Shown one piece after another: positions 17,900 to 26,999 of a stretch of DNA of 64,000 nucleotides (positions within the stretch are counted from its first letter, which is position 1; each line of letters begins with the position of its first letter). The stretch lies in NCBI RefSeq assembly GCF_900107795.1, contig NZ_FNRL01000001.1, positions 430,544-494,543 of the forward strand, given 5' to 3'. The stretch comes from Chitinophaga terrae (ex Kim and Jung 2007) (GTDB lineage Bacteria; Bacteroidota; Bacteroidia; Chitinophagales; Chitinophagaceae). Below the pieces are notes generated by a model, which was not told where the DNA came from, did not search any database, and was given only the letters and a program-made list of their open reading frames with translations. A program made the position numbers and the translations under genes.

Positions 17900-18733
17900 A
17901 TGACAGAAAAACTCAAAGTACGTGCCACCAGCAAACTGATTCTGGAAGCTGCGCTTCCCTTATACCACTCAACCCTGCAACAGCAATACATAAACGCAAT
18001 TGATTTCAGCGAAACCAATCGTTTTTTTTATGAATTAAAACGCCGTTATCCACAGATCATAGAAATTGTGTTGTTGAGAAAATTCGGCATACGGCATTTT
18101 ATCAGCGAAAGAATGAATGCCCACCCTGTACAACAGGCGATCATATTGGGAGCTGGCTTAGATCCGCTGTCGTTGTACCTGTTGGAGAATTATCCACAAC
18201 TGCGGAAGATCATAGAAGTGGACAACGGAGATATTGCAGAGAAAAAAGCAATATATGACAGGATCTTACCTCAACAGACCTTAATTCATTTTGCGCCCTG
18301 CGATATCACAGATACGCCCTTACTCAGAAGCTTTCTTGCCCATAGCGGTTATGCTCCCGGACAACCCGCTATTATCGTATTTGAAGGCATCATACATTAT
18401 ATCCCTTCATCGGCTTTCCTGGATGTGATGCAGTTATTCAGGACGCCGGGGCATCATAACCAGGTAATGCTGGATTATTGTTTGGCAGGTGAGGATGTGC
18501 CCCTGGCTTGCCGGCCTTTGCATGAAGGAGTATTAGACATCCTGGCGGCCAACCTTCCGGCTCCGCTGAAAGTTTATAGCCGCCGGCAAATAAATGCTTT
18601 TCTCCAGGAACTGCATGCAGCATCGGTAGAACGGGAACCGCTGCCTCTCACAGAAAAGAAAAGAGGGCTGAAACCCGTACAGTTCAAGGCAGATGGAGAA
18701 GGAATTATAGAATTGTTAAATTTCTATATCTGA
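17900..18733 (+). CDS. Class I SAM-dependent methyltransferase, leucine carboxyl methyltransferase (LCM/PPM) family
   Basis: Protein of 277 residues with the LCM-family Rossmann fold: an N-terminal helical part (SETNRFFYELKRRYP), SAM-binding motif I QAIILGAGLDPLSLYLLE (about 81-98), an acidic residue in IIEVDNG at the end of strand 2, and motif FEGIIHYIPSSAF (about 160-172). These proteins methylate carboxyl or small-molecule targets; the target cannot be told from the sequence. Its stop overlaps the convergent MBL-fold gene by 10 bases (18724-18733). It diverges from aconitase across a 119-base gap in which no clear promoter match was found. Confidence 0.85.
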   Translation: MTEKLKVRATSKLILEAALPLYHSTLQQQYINAIDFSETNRFFYELKRRYPQIIEIVLLRKFGIRHFISERMNAHPVQQAIILGAGLDPLSLYLLENYPQLRKIIEVDNGDIAEKKAIYDRILPQQTLIHFAPCDITDTPLLRSFLAHSGYAPGQPAIIVFEGIIHYIPSSAFLDVMQLFRTPGHHNQVMLDYCLAGEDVPLACRPLHEGVLDILAANLPAPLKVYSRRQINAFLQELHAASVEREPLPLTEKKRGLKPVQFKADGEGIIELLNFYI

Positions 18734-19731
18734 TTCCACCATTTTTCGTTTGGCCAGTGATGACCGATCACAACAGGTTCGCCTATTTTCGGTGTGGTAA
18801 CCGGGAGGTTAATGGCTTCAGCAGCCCTGGTTACACGGTCCGGCGACTCATTCCAGGGATGAGTGGATAAGGTGAATTTGCCCCAGTGAACAGGCAGCAG
18901 CATTTTCGCTTTCAGGTCTGTAGCTGCCTTCACTGTTTCTTCAGGCACCATATGAATAAAAGGCCAGTAGTCGTTATACTGCCCGTTTTCCAATATAACC
19001 AGGTCAAATGGTCCGAATTTCTCTCCTATCTCCTTAAAATGTGCATCGTAGCCCGAATCGCCGCCCAGGAACAGGTTATAGCCATATAACTGCAATACAA
19101 AAGAGACCCACAGGCTGCCGCCTCTCTTAAATCCCCTGCCGGAAAAATGACGTGCAGGGGTAGCTGTCAGGTGTACTTTGTCGGTTACCTGCTCGCCTTC
19201 CCACCAATCCAGTTCGGTGATCAGGTCGGGGGCGAAAATGCCTCTCAGGTCTTTGGCCACGCCCAGCGCCGTATATACCCTTTTCACCCTGGAGGTCAGC
19301 TGGCATAATGTTCTTTTATCAAGATGATCGTAATGATTATGTGTAATGATCAGCAGGTCTATTTCCGGGATGTCCTGGGGTTTATAAATATCAGATCCCG
19401 GGAACGCTTTCACCATGAAGCTGAAAGGAGCTGCGCTGCCGCTGAGTACAGGGTCCACCAATATCCTGAATCCTTCTATTTCTATGAAGTAGGAAGAATG
19501 ACCGAACCAGACCAAAGTGGGTTCTTTGGTGTTCAGTTGTTTCAGATCTGTTTTTATTGCCGGCAGCGGAACAGGGGGTTTTACATTGGCAGGCCGTTGA
19601 AGGCTTTCCAAGAACATTTTGAAGTACGTGACATTCTCCGGCTTCAGGGGAGTCAGGTTAACATTCTGAAATGCCCCGTTCCTGAATTGCAGGGAATGTC
19701 TTATCCTATCAGCTGATGACTTTTGTTCCAT
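18724..19731 (-). CDS. MBL-fold metallo-hydrolase (UlaG/NAPE-PLD-like)
   Basis: Metallo-beta-lactamase-fold hydrolase of 335 residues. Metal-binding motif HNHYDHLD lies near residue 135; further ligands are likely in ATPARHFSGRGF, LGGDSGYDAHF and LLPVHWGKFTLSTHPW. The start TLVWFGHSSYFIEIEGFRILVDPVL matches the group including UlaG and NAPE-PLD-like phosphodiesterases. There is no signal peptide, so it is cytoplasmic. The substrate is unknown: lactones, phosphodiesters and phospholipids are all possible. It lies 57 bases downstream of the Crp/Fnr gene in the same direction, so some co-transcription is possible. Confidence 0.88.
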   Translation of the reverse strand: MEQKSSADRIRHSLQFRNGAFQNVNLTPLKPENVTYFKMFLESLQRPANVKPPVPLPAIKTDLKQLNTKEPTLVWFGHSSYFIEIEGFRILVDPVLSGSAAPFSFMVKAFPGSDIYKPQDIPEIDLLIITHNHYDHLDKRTLCQLTSRVKRVYTALGVAKDLRGIFAPDLITELDWWEGEQVTDKVHLTATPARHFSGRGFKRGGSLWVSFVLQLYGYNLFLGGDSGYDAHFKEIGEKFGPFDLVILENGQYNDYWPFIHMVPEETVKAATDLKAKMLLPVHWGKFTLSTHPWNESPDRVTRAAEAINLPVTTPKIGEPVVIGHHWPNEKWWNQI

Positions 19732-19788
19732 ATCTAAAGTTAAGAAGTGTTTTGCTGATAGGAAGGACGAATGGGAGAAGAAAATATT

Positions 19789-20478
19789 TTAAGTATGAGC
19801 CAATTGGGTCAGTTTCGGGACGTTGAGAATGGTGTAGTACTTTCCTGCTATCGCGATAAGCCGGGCTTCTATCAGTTCATTCAACACCCTGAAAGTGGTT
19901 TCAAAAGTGGCGCCGATATAGGAGGCCAGGTCCTGTTTATTCAGTTCAATATCAATAAACCCTTCTTTATTATAGCCAAACTGGCTTTCGAGCAGCAGGA
20001 ATGCATTGGCCAGCCGGGCTTTTACGGGCATATGCACCAGGTTCCTCATCTGTTTTTCGGCTGTTTGCAGCTCATCAGCAAAAAAGAGGAGCAGTTCATA
20101 CAGCAACCCCTGGTTCACTTTTAAGGAAGAAGTAAAAAATTCCATATCCACGAAACATACCTGTGTAGGGGCCATGGCGGTAGCGGAAACCGGGTATATG
20201 GCTTCCCGGGTGCCCATACCCCTGTGTCCTACAATATCGCCTTTCCGGGCAAACCTGATGATCAGTTCTTTATCATCGCCCCAGTGCTTATGTACTTTCA
20301 CCAGGCCGTCGTAGACAAAGAAAATACCGTTTACCGGTTCGTTTTCCCGGAATAACAATTCCCCTTTTTTAAGCAGGTAGTTTTTATGTTGAAGGGCAAT
20401 GGCCGGCTTCCATTCCTTTACAGCCCATCTGCAGAGCATACAGGTGTTGCCGTCGCAGCCTTCTTTATCTTTTTTCAT
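19789..20478 (-). CDS. Crp/Fnr-family transcription regulator with FNR-like cysteines
   Basis: Regulator of 229 residues. Cyclic-nucleotide-binding-like domain at about 28-125 (KKGELLFRENEPVNGIFFVYDGLVKVHK), dimer helix, then a winged helix (about 165-225, LNKQDLASYIGATFETTFRVLNEL). Three N-terminal cysteines, C8, C13 and C16, together with C108 in the sensor domain, resemble the four [4Fe-4S] ligands of FNR, though the spacing (x4, x2) differs from E. coli FNR. It could sense oxygen or nitric oxide. Its ATG lies within the end of the siroheme methyltransferase gene (14-base overlap), so the two are translationally linked; it is divergent from nirB and is the best candidate regulator of the nitrate cluster. 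Confidence 0.9.
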   Translation of the reverse strand: MKKDKEGCDGNTCMLCRWAVKEWKPAIALQHKNYLLKKGELLFRENEPVNGIFFVYDGLVKVHKHWGDDKELIIRFARKGDIVGHRGMGTREAIYPVSATAMAPTQVCFVDMEFFTSSLKVNQGLLYELLLFFADELQTAEKQMRNLVHMPVKARLANAFLLLESQFGYNKEGFIDIELNKQDLASYIGATFETTFRVLNELIEARLIAIAGKYYTILNVPKLTQLAHT

Positions 20479-21226
20479 GTAAACAATAACTGTTGTTTTG
20501 CTGATGTTTCAATCCCAGGTTCACTACGTCGCCCACTACGATGACAGCGGGATTGGTAATACCGGCGGCTTCGGCCCTGTAAAGGATGTCTTTCACCGTG
20601 CCGGAGATCACCCGTTGGCGACTGGTTGTGCCTTCCTGTATGATGGCAACAGGCGTGTCGCTTTTTCCATGGCTGGCAAATATGTCCATGATCTCTTCCA
20701 GTTTGCTCATCGCCATTAAAATTACTACCGTGGCTGACGACCGGGCCGCCAGTTCAATATCTCCGGATAGTTCTCCTGCCTGGTTGGTTCCGGTAGTGAT
20801 CCAGCAGCTTTCTGCAATTCCGCGGCAGGTAACGGGGATCAAGGCAGAAGCGGGAACCGACAGGGCGCTGCTCACCCCGGAGATCACTTCTACCCCTATG
20901 CCCGCTTCATGGGCCGCGGCAATTTCTTCGGCCGCTCTCGCAAATACAAAAGGATCACCTCCTTTAAGCCGGGCAACATGCCCATAAGTATATGCCATGT
21001 CCACGATCAGGTCATTAATCCCCTGCTGGCTGATGCTGTGGCAGTTGTAACGTTTGCCCACGAAGCGGATAATAGCATCGGGGGTGGCGTATTCGAGCAG
21101 CGACTCGTTCACCAGCGCATCATATAAGATCACTTTTGCTTTACTGATGGTTTTAATGGCTTTTACAGTGATCAGGTCAGGATCTCCTGGTCCGGCTCCG
21201 ATTAAAGATAGAAAGGGATTTGCCAT
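20465..21226 (-). CDS. cobA: Uroporphyrinogen-III C-methyltransferase (SUMT)
   Basis: Makes precorrin-2 from uroporphyrinogen III with two SAM, the first step toward siroheme, the cofactor of NirB. The 253 residues show the tetrapyrrole methylase signatures: LIGAGPGDPDLITVKA at the N-terminus, VILYDALV, YGHVARLKGGDPFVFARAAEE (the GGDPF motif) and GVSSALSVPASALIPVTCRG. It has only the methylase domain; the dehydrogenase/ferrochelatase part of CysG is not in this window. It starts the short leftward transcription unit with the Crp/Fnr gene, divergent from nirB, and has a predicted promoter at 21280-21287. Confidence 0.95.
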   Translation of the reverse strand: MANPFLSLIGAGPGDPDLITVKAIKTISKAKVILYDALVNESLLEYATPDAIIRFVGKRYNCHSISQQGINDLIVDMAYTYGHVARLKGGDPFVFARAAEEIAAAHEAGIGVEVISGVSSALSVPASALIPVTCRGIAESCWITTGTNQAGELSGDIELAARSSATVVILMAMSKLEEIMDIFASHGKSDTPVAIIQEGTTSRQRVISGTVKDILYRAEAAGITNPAVIVVGDVVNLGLKHQQNNSYCLHEKR

Positions 21227-21279
21227 AGAAAAACATATTATAATTAAAATTATTTAATAGATTTAACACTAAACACTAT

Positions 21280-21287
21280 CAAATTTA
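21280..21287 (-). promoter_or_regulatory. Predicted -7 promoter element for cobA-crp
   Basis: On the minus strand the sequence reads TAAATTTG, a full match to TAnnTTTG, about 54 bases before the cobA ATG (21226). No good TTTG was found at the -33 distance, so the call rests on one box. Confidence 0.4.
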
Positions 21288-21358
21288 AATGTTTTATCGC
21301 TAATTTTATAACCAACATCATACACACAAGCAGAAAATCAGCATCAAAACCCGAAATA

Positions 21359-21384
21359 ATATTATATTAATTTATTTATAATAT
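21359..21384. promoter_or_regulatory. A/T-rich inverted repeat just upstream of nirB
   Basis: ATATTATA at 21359-21366 and TATAATAT at 21377-21384 are perfect inverted arms 10 bases apart, ending 29 bases before the nirB ATG. The dyad could be an operator, for example for the neighbouring Crp/Fnr protein, but it is pure A/T in an A/T-rich region and does not match the TTGAT-n4-ATCAA consensus. The 187-base divergent region 21227-21413 holds no gene. Confidence 0.3.
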
Positions 21385-21413
21385 ATCTTTTAATTGCTGT
21401 AAAATGTCTTTCC

Positions 21414-23906
21414 ATGAAAATAGTAGTAATTGGAAATGGTATGGTGGGATATAAGTTTTGCGAGAAGATACTGGCAAAAAAATTACCTGACCTTCACCTC
21501 ACTGTCTTTGGAGAAGAACCTCATCCCGCCTACGACCGTGTTCACCTCACCGACTGGTTTAACTCATCTACGGATCAACTACTGCTGGCATCTTCCGACT
21601 GGTATGCAGAAAACGGCATCCAACTGGAACTGGGAGACCCGGTTAAATATATTGATACTACGCTTAAAAGGGTCTATTCTGCAAAGAACAAAATACTGGA
21701 TTATGATATCCTCATCTTTGCCACCGGTAGTGCAGCTTTCGTTCCCCCCATCCCGGGAGTGGACAAACAAGGCGTATTCGTATACCGGACAATAGATGAT
21801 CTGCAAAAGATCAGGGCCTATGCAAAAAACGCTAAAAGCGGCGCCGTAATCGGCGGCGGCCTGCTGGGATTAGAAGCCGCCAAAGCGCTGCTGGACCTGG
21901 GCATCAACAATACTTCCGTTATAGAATTTGCTTCCCGCCTGCTCCCGAGGCAAATAGACGACCAGGGCTCCAATATCCTCAAAAACCAGCTCGCCGCCCT
22001 GGGATTACAGATCCTTACCAACAAACAGACCAGCGAGATCATAGGCGAACCCGCCATTACAGGACTTTCCTTCAAAGATGGCAGCACCCTGGACGCAGAA
22101 ATTCTCGTCATCTCCGCCGGCATCAAACCAAGAGATGAACTGGCCCGCCTGGCCGGCCTGGAAGTAGGTGAACGGGGAGGCATTGTCGTAAATGAAAAAA
22201 TGCAGACCAGCGATCCTTCTATTTACGCGATCGGCGAATGCGCCCTCGCCAACCAGATGATATACGGACTGGTAGCTCCCGGGTATGAAATGGCAGATGT
22301 AGCCATCGCCAATATCACCGGAACCGAGAAATCATTCACCGGTTTCGACATGAGCACCAAACTTAAATTAATAGGCGTAGACGTTGCCAGCTTCGGCGAT
22401 CCGTTCACTTCGCCGGAAACCAGCACCTCTATCGTGTTTGAAGATAAGTTTTCAGGCGTCTACAAACGCCTGAACATCAGCAACGATGGCAAACAACTGC
22501 TGGGCGGCATACTGGTAGGCGATGCGGCAGACTATAACCTCCTGCTGCAAACCTGCAAAAACAAACTGGCACTGTCCGGCAACCCGCAAGACCTGCTGTT
22601 TACCAACCTGAAACCAGGCAATACCGCCAGCGCAGGCATCAGTCAACTGCCGGATGAAGCCATCATCTGCAGCTGCGAAGGCGTCAGCAAAGGAACCATC
22701 TGCGATAAAGTTACTGCCGGATGCGAAACCCTGGATGGCATCAAAAAAGCCACCAAAGCCGGTACCTGCTGCGGCGGTTGCGTACCGATGGTGAAAGACC
22801 TGATCAACACCACCCTAAGCTCTCAGGGCAAATATATCCGTAACGTGATCTGCGAACATTTCAATTACTCACGCCAGGAAATATACGACCTCATTAAGAT
22901 CCAACACCTTTATTCTTTTGATGAAGTACTGGAAAAACACGGGCACGGCGAAGGCTGCGAGATCTGCAAACCGGTAGTTGCCTCTATCCTCGCCAGCTTG
23001 TGGAACGAAATGATATTGGACAAAGGAAATGATACAGCGCAGGATTCGAACGACCGTTACCTCGCCAACATACAAAAAGGCGGCACCTACTCTGTAGTTC
23101 CCCGCATCCCCGGTGGCGAGATCACTCCCGAAAAACTGATCATCATCGGGCAGATCGCAGCTAAATACAACCTCTATACGAAGTTAACCGGAGGCCAGCG
23201 CATCGATCTCTTCGGCGCTCACCTGGTAGACCTGCCGTATATCTGGGAAGAACTGATCGCCGCCGGTTTCGAAAGCGGCCATGCCTACGGCAAAGCCCTG
23301 CGTACCGTAAAAAGCTGCGTTGGCTCTACCTGGTGCAGGTTTGGCCTGCACGACAGCGTGAGCTATGCCATCCGCATCGAAGAACGCTACAGGGGATTAA
23401 GAGCGCCGCATAAAATAAAATCTGCCGTTTCAGGGTGTATCAGGGAATGCGCGGAAGCTCAATCCAAAGACTTCGGCATCATTGCTACCGAAAAAGGATG
23501 GAACCTTTACGTATGCGGCAATGGCGGCTCCAAACCTCAACATGCCGTACTCCTGGCCTCCGACCTCGACAGCGAAACCTGCATTAAATACATAGACCGT
23601 TTCCTGATGTTCTATATAAAAACAGCCGATCCGCTTACCAGGACAGCTACCTGGCTCAATAAACTGGACGGGGGAATCGACTACCTGAGAAACGTAGTGG
23701 TTAACGATAGTCTTGGCATTGGCGACCAGCTGGAAGCAGAGATGCAGCAACTGGTGAATAATTATAAATGCGAATGGAAAGAAGTGGTAACAACGCCGGC
23801 TCTCCGTAAGCGCTTCGCACACTTCGTCAATGCTCCTTCAGAAAAAGATCCTACTGTTCAATTCCAGGAACTGCGCTCCCAGAAGAAAGCCGCAGAATGG
23901 AAATAA
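21414..23906 (+). CDS. nirB: Assimilatory NAD(P)H nitrite reductase, large subunit
   Basis: Cytoplasmic flavo-Fe-S-siroheme enzyme reducing nitrite to ammonium, 830 residues. FAD/NAD(P)-binding pyridine nucleotide-disulfide oxidoreductase domain (1-310, start VVIGNGMVGYKF), BFD-type [2Fe-2S] domain (about 417-465, CSCEGVSKGTIC and TCCGGC), a second BFD-like domain (about 480-530, GEGCEICKP), then a nitrite/sulfite reductase half-domain (from about 560, PRIPGGEITPEKL). The siroheme/[4Fe-4S] ligands C635, C641 (SCVGSTWC) and C675, C679 (GCIRECAEA) are all present. Length and domain order are as in known NirB. It is the first gene of the rightward nitrate operon, 22 bases before nirD. Confidence 0.97.
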   Translation: MKIVVIGNGMVGYKFCEKILAKKLPDLHLTVFGEEPHPAYDRVHLTDWFNSSTDQLLLASSDWYAENGIQLELGDPVKYIDTTLKRVYSAKNKILDYDILIFATGSAAFVPPIPGVDKQGVFVYRTIDDLQKIRAYAKNAKSGAVIGGGLLGLEAAKALLDLGINNTSVIEFASRLLPRQIDDQGSNILKNQLAALGLQILTNKQTSEIIGEPAITGLSFKDGSTLDAEILVISAGIKPRDELARLAGLEVGERGGIVVNEKMQTSDPSIYAIGECALANQMIYGLVAPGYEMADVAIANITGTEKSFTGFDMSTKLKLIGVDVASFGDPFTSPETSTSIVFEDKFSGVYKRLNISNDGKQLLGGILVGDAADYNLLLQTCKNKLALSGNPQDLLFTNLKPGNTASAGISQLPDEAIICSCEGVSKGTICDKVTAGCETLDGIKKATKAGTCCGGCVPMVKDLINTTLSSQGKYIRNVICEHFNYSRQEIYDLIKIQHLYSFDEVLEKHGHGEGCEICKPVVASILASLWNEMILDKGNDTAQDSNDRYLANIQKGGTYSVVPRIPGGEITPEKLIIIGQIAAKYNLYTKLTGGQRIDLFGAHLVDLPYIWEELIAAGFESGHAYGKALRTVKSCVGSTWCRFGLHDSVSYAIRIEERYRGLRAPHKIKSAVSGCIRECAEAQSKDFGIIATEKGWNLYVCGNGGSKPQHAVLLASDLDSETCIKYIDRFLMFYIKTADPLTRTATWLNKLDGGIDYLRNVVVNDSLGIGDQLEAEMQQLVNNYKCEWKEVVTTPALRKRFAHFVNAPSEKDPTVQFQELRSQKKAAEWK

Positions 23907-23927
23907 TTCACTCAAAATTTTAAGTTT

Positions 23928-24293
23928 ATGTCTACTACTTCTCAACTCACAGCAACAAAATGGTTCCTGGCCTGCGATGTGACAGATGTTCCAACCAATG
24001 GCGGGGTTTGTGTTAAATATAATGAAACCCAGATCGCTCTCTTCTTCTTCGCAAGAAGGAATGAATGGTATGCCACTCAAAACCTTTGTCCTCACCGCCG
24101 GCAAATGGCGCTGAGCCGCGGTATGACAGGCACGGTAGCCGACGAACCAAAGGTTGCATGCCCTTTTCATAAAAAAACTTTCTCCCTGAAAACCGGCCAG
24201 TGCCTGTCCGATGAATCAGAATGCAGCATACAAACTTATCCTGTTAAAATAGAGAACGATAAGGTCTATATCGGGATCCCTGAACAGGAATAA
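23928..24293 (+). CDS. nirD: Nitrite reductase small subunit (Rieske [2Fe-2S] domain)
   Basis: Protein of 121 residues forming a single Rieske domain; partner of NirB. The cluster ligands are complete: C54 and H56 in CPHRRQ, and C78 and H81 in CPFHKKTF. This matters because some NirD proteins, including that of E. coli, lack these ligands; here an electron-carrying cluster is likely. It directly follows nirB and is followed by a hairpin at 24298-24330 before the porin gene. Confidence 0.94.
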   Translation: MSTTSQLTATKWFLACDVTDVPTNGGVCVKYNETQIALFFFARRNEWYATQNLCPHRRQMALSRGMTGTVADEPKVACPFHKKTFSLKTGQCLSDESECSIQTYPVKIENDKVYIGIPEQE

Positions 24294-24297
24294 AAGC

Positions 24298-24330
24298 GCA
24301 ACCCGGCTGCTGGCAGGCAAACCGGGTTGC
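24298..24330 (+). other. Intercistronic hairpin after nirD
   Basis: Perfect 9-base stem (GCAACCCGG at 24298-24306 with CCGGGTTGC at 24322-24330) and a 15-base loop, starting 5 bases after the nirD stop. No T-run follows on the plus strand, so it is a weak terminator at most. It could protect the nirBD message end or lower expression of the downstream porin and transporter genes. Confidence 0.5.
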
Positions 24331-24372
24331 ATAATTCAAAATGATGGTCTCATTTTAAAATCAACCAAAAGT

Positions 24373-25683
24373 ATGAAAAAATGGTCATCCGGCTGTATAT
24401 CCCTGATATTCCCCGGATTGCTCCTCTGTCAGCATGCCCATGCCCAGCTGACAATTGGAGCTCAACTCCGCACCCGCGCTGAGCTACGAGACGGACAAGG
24501 CAATCCTCAACCCCTCCATGCTCCCGCTGCTTTCTTCATTTCCCAACGCGCCCGTATCTCTACCTCCTTCAAAGCCCCACGGCTGCAACTCGGGCTGAGC
24601 ATACAGGATGTCAGGGTCTGGGGCCAGGATGCCAGCACCATGAACAGGACCACCACTGCCGACAACAACGGCCTTATGATCCATGAAGCCTGGGCGGCAG
24701 TGGCGCTGACAGATACCGCGCATACGCCCAGCCAGTTATGGTTACAGGTCGGCCGGCAGGAATTGCGGTACGACGACGAACGGTTGCTGGGCAACCTCGA
24801 CTGGCTGCAGCAAGCCCGCAGGCACGACGCCCTGCTGCTGAAGTTCAGCAGGCGCAGCTGGACCACCCACCTGGGACTGGCATTCAACCAGAATAAGGAA
24901 AATGCTGCAGGCACTGTTTATAACCCTGTTCCTCCTGGCAACTACCCGGGCAATACCAATGGAGGCAGCAACTACAAAAGCCTGCAATACCTATGGGTAC
25001 ATAAACAGTTCTCCTCCAGCGGCCTGTCGTTCCTTTTCCTCGCCGACCAGTTCAGTCGCTCGCACACCGACAGTACCGTCAAGGTCTGGGAAAATAAAAC
25101 CTACAACAGGATCACTACAGGCCTGTACTATGCAGGACAACTAAGCAAGTGGCAGTATACTTTTTCAGCTTACTACCAGGACGGCCATAACGCCGTCGGA
25201 ACCCGCATTAGCGCCTACCTGCTTTCTGCCAACATCAACTACCTGTTAAGGCAGAACGCCAGTATCGGCATAGGAGCCGATTACACAAGGCCCGACTTCG
25301 ACCCGCTGTACGGAACGCCGCATAAATTCTGGGGAGCCATGGATTACTTCTATGCCGCCAGCCTTTTTGGTAATAAAGGATTGCAGGACTATTACATCAG
25401 GGGAAAAGTAAAGGCCAGCCCAAAGAGCAATCTAAGCGCCGCTTTCCATGAGTTTTATTCTGTTGCTGATATTCCATCCTATTCCAAAAATTTCGGGTTA
25501 GAGGCAGATCTCGCCTACAACTATACTATTACCCCTGTTGTGGGGCTGGAGGTTGGGTACAGTCATTTCTGGAACACGAATACGCTTACTTCACCAACAG
25601 TTAAAAATGTACCTAATGCGTCCGGCAACAGCAACTGGGCTTATGTGAGCCTGCTGGTACAACCTCAGTTCACTATTAAATAA
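24373..25683 (+). CDS. Outer-membrane porin of the alginate-export-like family, in the nitrate operon
   Basis: Protein of 436 residues with a signal peptide (QHAHAQL) and the pattern of an 18-stranded porin: repeated amphipathic strands with aromatic ends, and the Alginate_exp signatures QLRTRAELRDG near the N-terminus, LQVGRQELRYDDERLLG (about 121-137) and a final strand ending in F-T-I-K. Family members are outer-membrane diffusion channels. Its place between nirD and the nitrate/nitrite transporter suggests a channel letting nitrate or nitrite through the outer membrane; this is inferred from context. It is 18 bases before the narK-like gene. Confidence 0.82.
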   Translation: MKKWSSGCISLIFPGLLLCQHAHAQLTIGAQLRTRAELRDGQGNPQPLHAPAAFFISQRARISTSFKAPRLQLGLSIQDVRVWGQDASTMNRTTTADNNGLMIHEAWAAVALTDTAHTPSQLWLQVGRQELRYDDERLLGNLDWLQQARRHDALLLKFSRRSWTTHLGLAFNQNKENAAGTVYNPVPPGNYPGNTNGGSNYKSLQYLWVHKQFSSSGLSFLFLADQFSRSHTDSTVKVWENKTYNRITTGLYYAGQLSKWQYTFSAYYQDGHNAVGTRISAYLLSANINYLLRQNASIGIGADYTRPDFDPLYGTPHKFWGAMDYFYAASLFGNKGLQDYYIRGKVKASPKSNLSAAFHEFYSVADIPSYSKNFGLEADLAYNYTITPVVGLEVGYSHFWNTNTLTSPTVKNVPNASGNSNWAYVSLLVQPQFTIK

Positions 25684-25701
25684 CTTCTAAACTTCCTGCT
25701 T

Positions 25702-26988
25702 ATGTCTGCTCCGCTTAACGAGTTAAAAATATTCAGCATCCGCTCTGTGCAAATGCGCACTTTTCATATTACCTGGCTGATGTTCTTCGTCTGCTTTTTC
25801 GGGTGGTTCGGCCTGGCGCCGCTGATGCCAACTATCAGAACAGACCTTGGTCTCAGCAAGTCGCAGGTAGGAAACATTATTATTGCCTCCGTATCGGGCA
25901 CCATCGTTGCCCGCCTGGTAATAGGCCGGCTTTGCGATATCTGGGGGCCGAGGCTTACGGCAATACGGTTGCTGCTGGTAGGCGCCGTTCCGGTTATGCT
26001 GGTAGGCCTGGCGCACGATTATACAACCTTTCTTTTATTTCGTTTGTGCATTAGCGTTATAGGCGCTTCATTTGTGATCACGCAATTCCATACATCGCTC
26101 ATGTTCGCACCTGCCATTAAAGGCACCGCCAATGCGGTAACCGGCGGTTGGGGCAACCTGGGAGGCGGAGTTACCAACATGGTGATGCCGCTGATCTTTG
26201 CCGCTATAACCGGCTTTGGATATACGCCTGCGCAGGCATGGAGGTACGCAATGATAGTACCCGGCATAATGATGCTGATCGTTGCATGGCTCTACTACCG
26301 TTATACGCAGGACACGCCCGCCGGCAACTTCCGCGATCTCCCCTCCCACCAGCAAAAACAAAAAACTGACTGGAGCATACTGGCCGACTGGCGCGTGTGG
26401 GCGTTAACGTTTTCCTACGCTATGTGCTTTGGCATGGAGATCACATTCGACAACGTAGCCGCCCTGCACTTCACAGATTCTTTTGGCCTGGCCCAGGAAC
26501 GTGCAGGCTTCCTTGCTGGTATATTTGGCTTCATGAACCTTTTTGCACGTGCCATCGGCGGCATACTTTCAGATAAGGCAGGTAAAAAATACGGTATGAA
26601 CGGCAAGGGAAGGTTACTGGCCTTACTGCTGGTAGCGGAAGGAATAGGGCTGTTGTTCTTTGCGCAGGCAGGGTCGCTTACCATGGCCATAATCTCCATG
26701 CTTTCCTTTGCCTTTTTCCTCAAAATGGCCAATGGCGCCACCTACGGCATTGTGCCGTTCATCAACGAAAAAAATGTTGGCCTGGTGAGCGGTGTAGTAG
26801 GAGCCGGCGGCAACCTGGGCGGCATGATGTTCGGGTTCCTCTTTAAATCAGAGAACATCTCTTATGCCATGGCCTTCCGGTATATAGGCATTGTTGTGGT
26901 GCTGGTCGGACTTGTAGTATTAATCACCAGGTTTTATAAGTCGGCAGATCAACCTAAAAGAACGCTGGCTGTACCTGAATATTTATAA
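25702..26988 (+). CDS. narK: NarK/NasA-type nitrate/nitrite transporter (MFS)
   Basis: Twelve-helix inner-membrane transporter of 428 residues. Both nitrate-signature motifs are present: GGWGNLGGGVTNMV (helix 5, about 148-161) and GAGGNLGGMMFGF (helix 11, about 370-382). The start FHITWLMFFVCFFGWFGLAPLMPTIRTDLGL and the loop motif GRLCDIWGPR are typical of NarK/NasA. It brings nitrate in for the reductase encoded 11 bases downstream, and may also carry nitrite. Confidence 0.95.
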   Translation: MSAPLNELKIFSIRSVQMRTFHITWLMFFVCFFGWFGLAPLMPTIRTDLGLSKSQVGNIIIASVSGTIVARLVIGRLCDIWGPRLTAIRLLLVGAVPVMLVGLAHDYTTFLLFRLCISVIGASFVITQFHTSLMFAPAIKGTANAVTGGWGNLGGGVTNMVMPLIFAAITGFGYTPAQAWRYAMIVPGIMMLIVAWLYYRYTQDTPAGNFRDLPSHQQKQKTDWSILADWRVWALTFSYAMCFGMEITFDNVAALHFTDSFGLAQERAGFLAGIFGFMNLFARAIGGILSDKAGKKYGMNGKGRLLALLLVAEGIGLLFFAQAGSLTMAIISMLSFAFFLKMANGATYGIVPFINEKNVGLVSGVVGAGGNLGGMMFGFLFKSENISYAMAFRYIGIVVVLVGLVVLITRFYKSADQPKRTLAVPEYL

Positions 26989-26999
26989 TCCTTTAGTAT

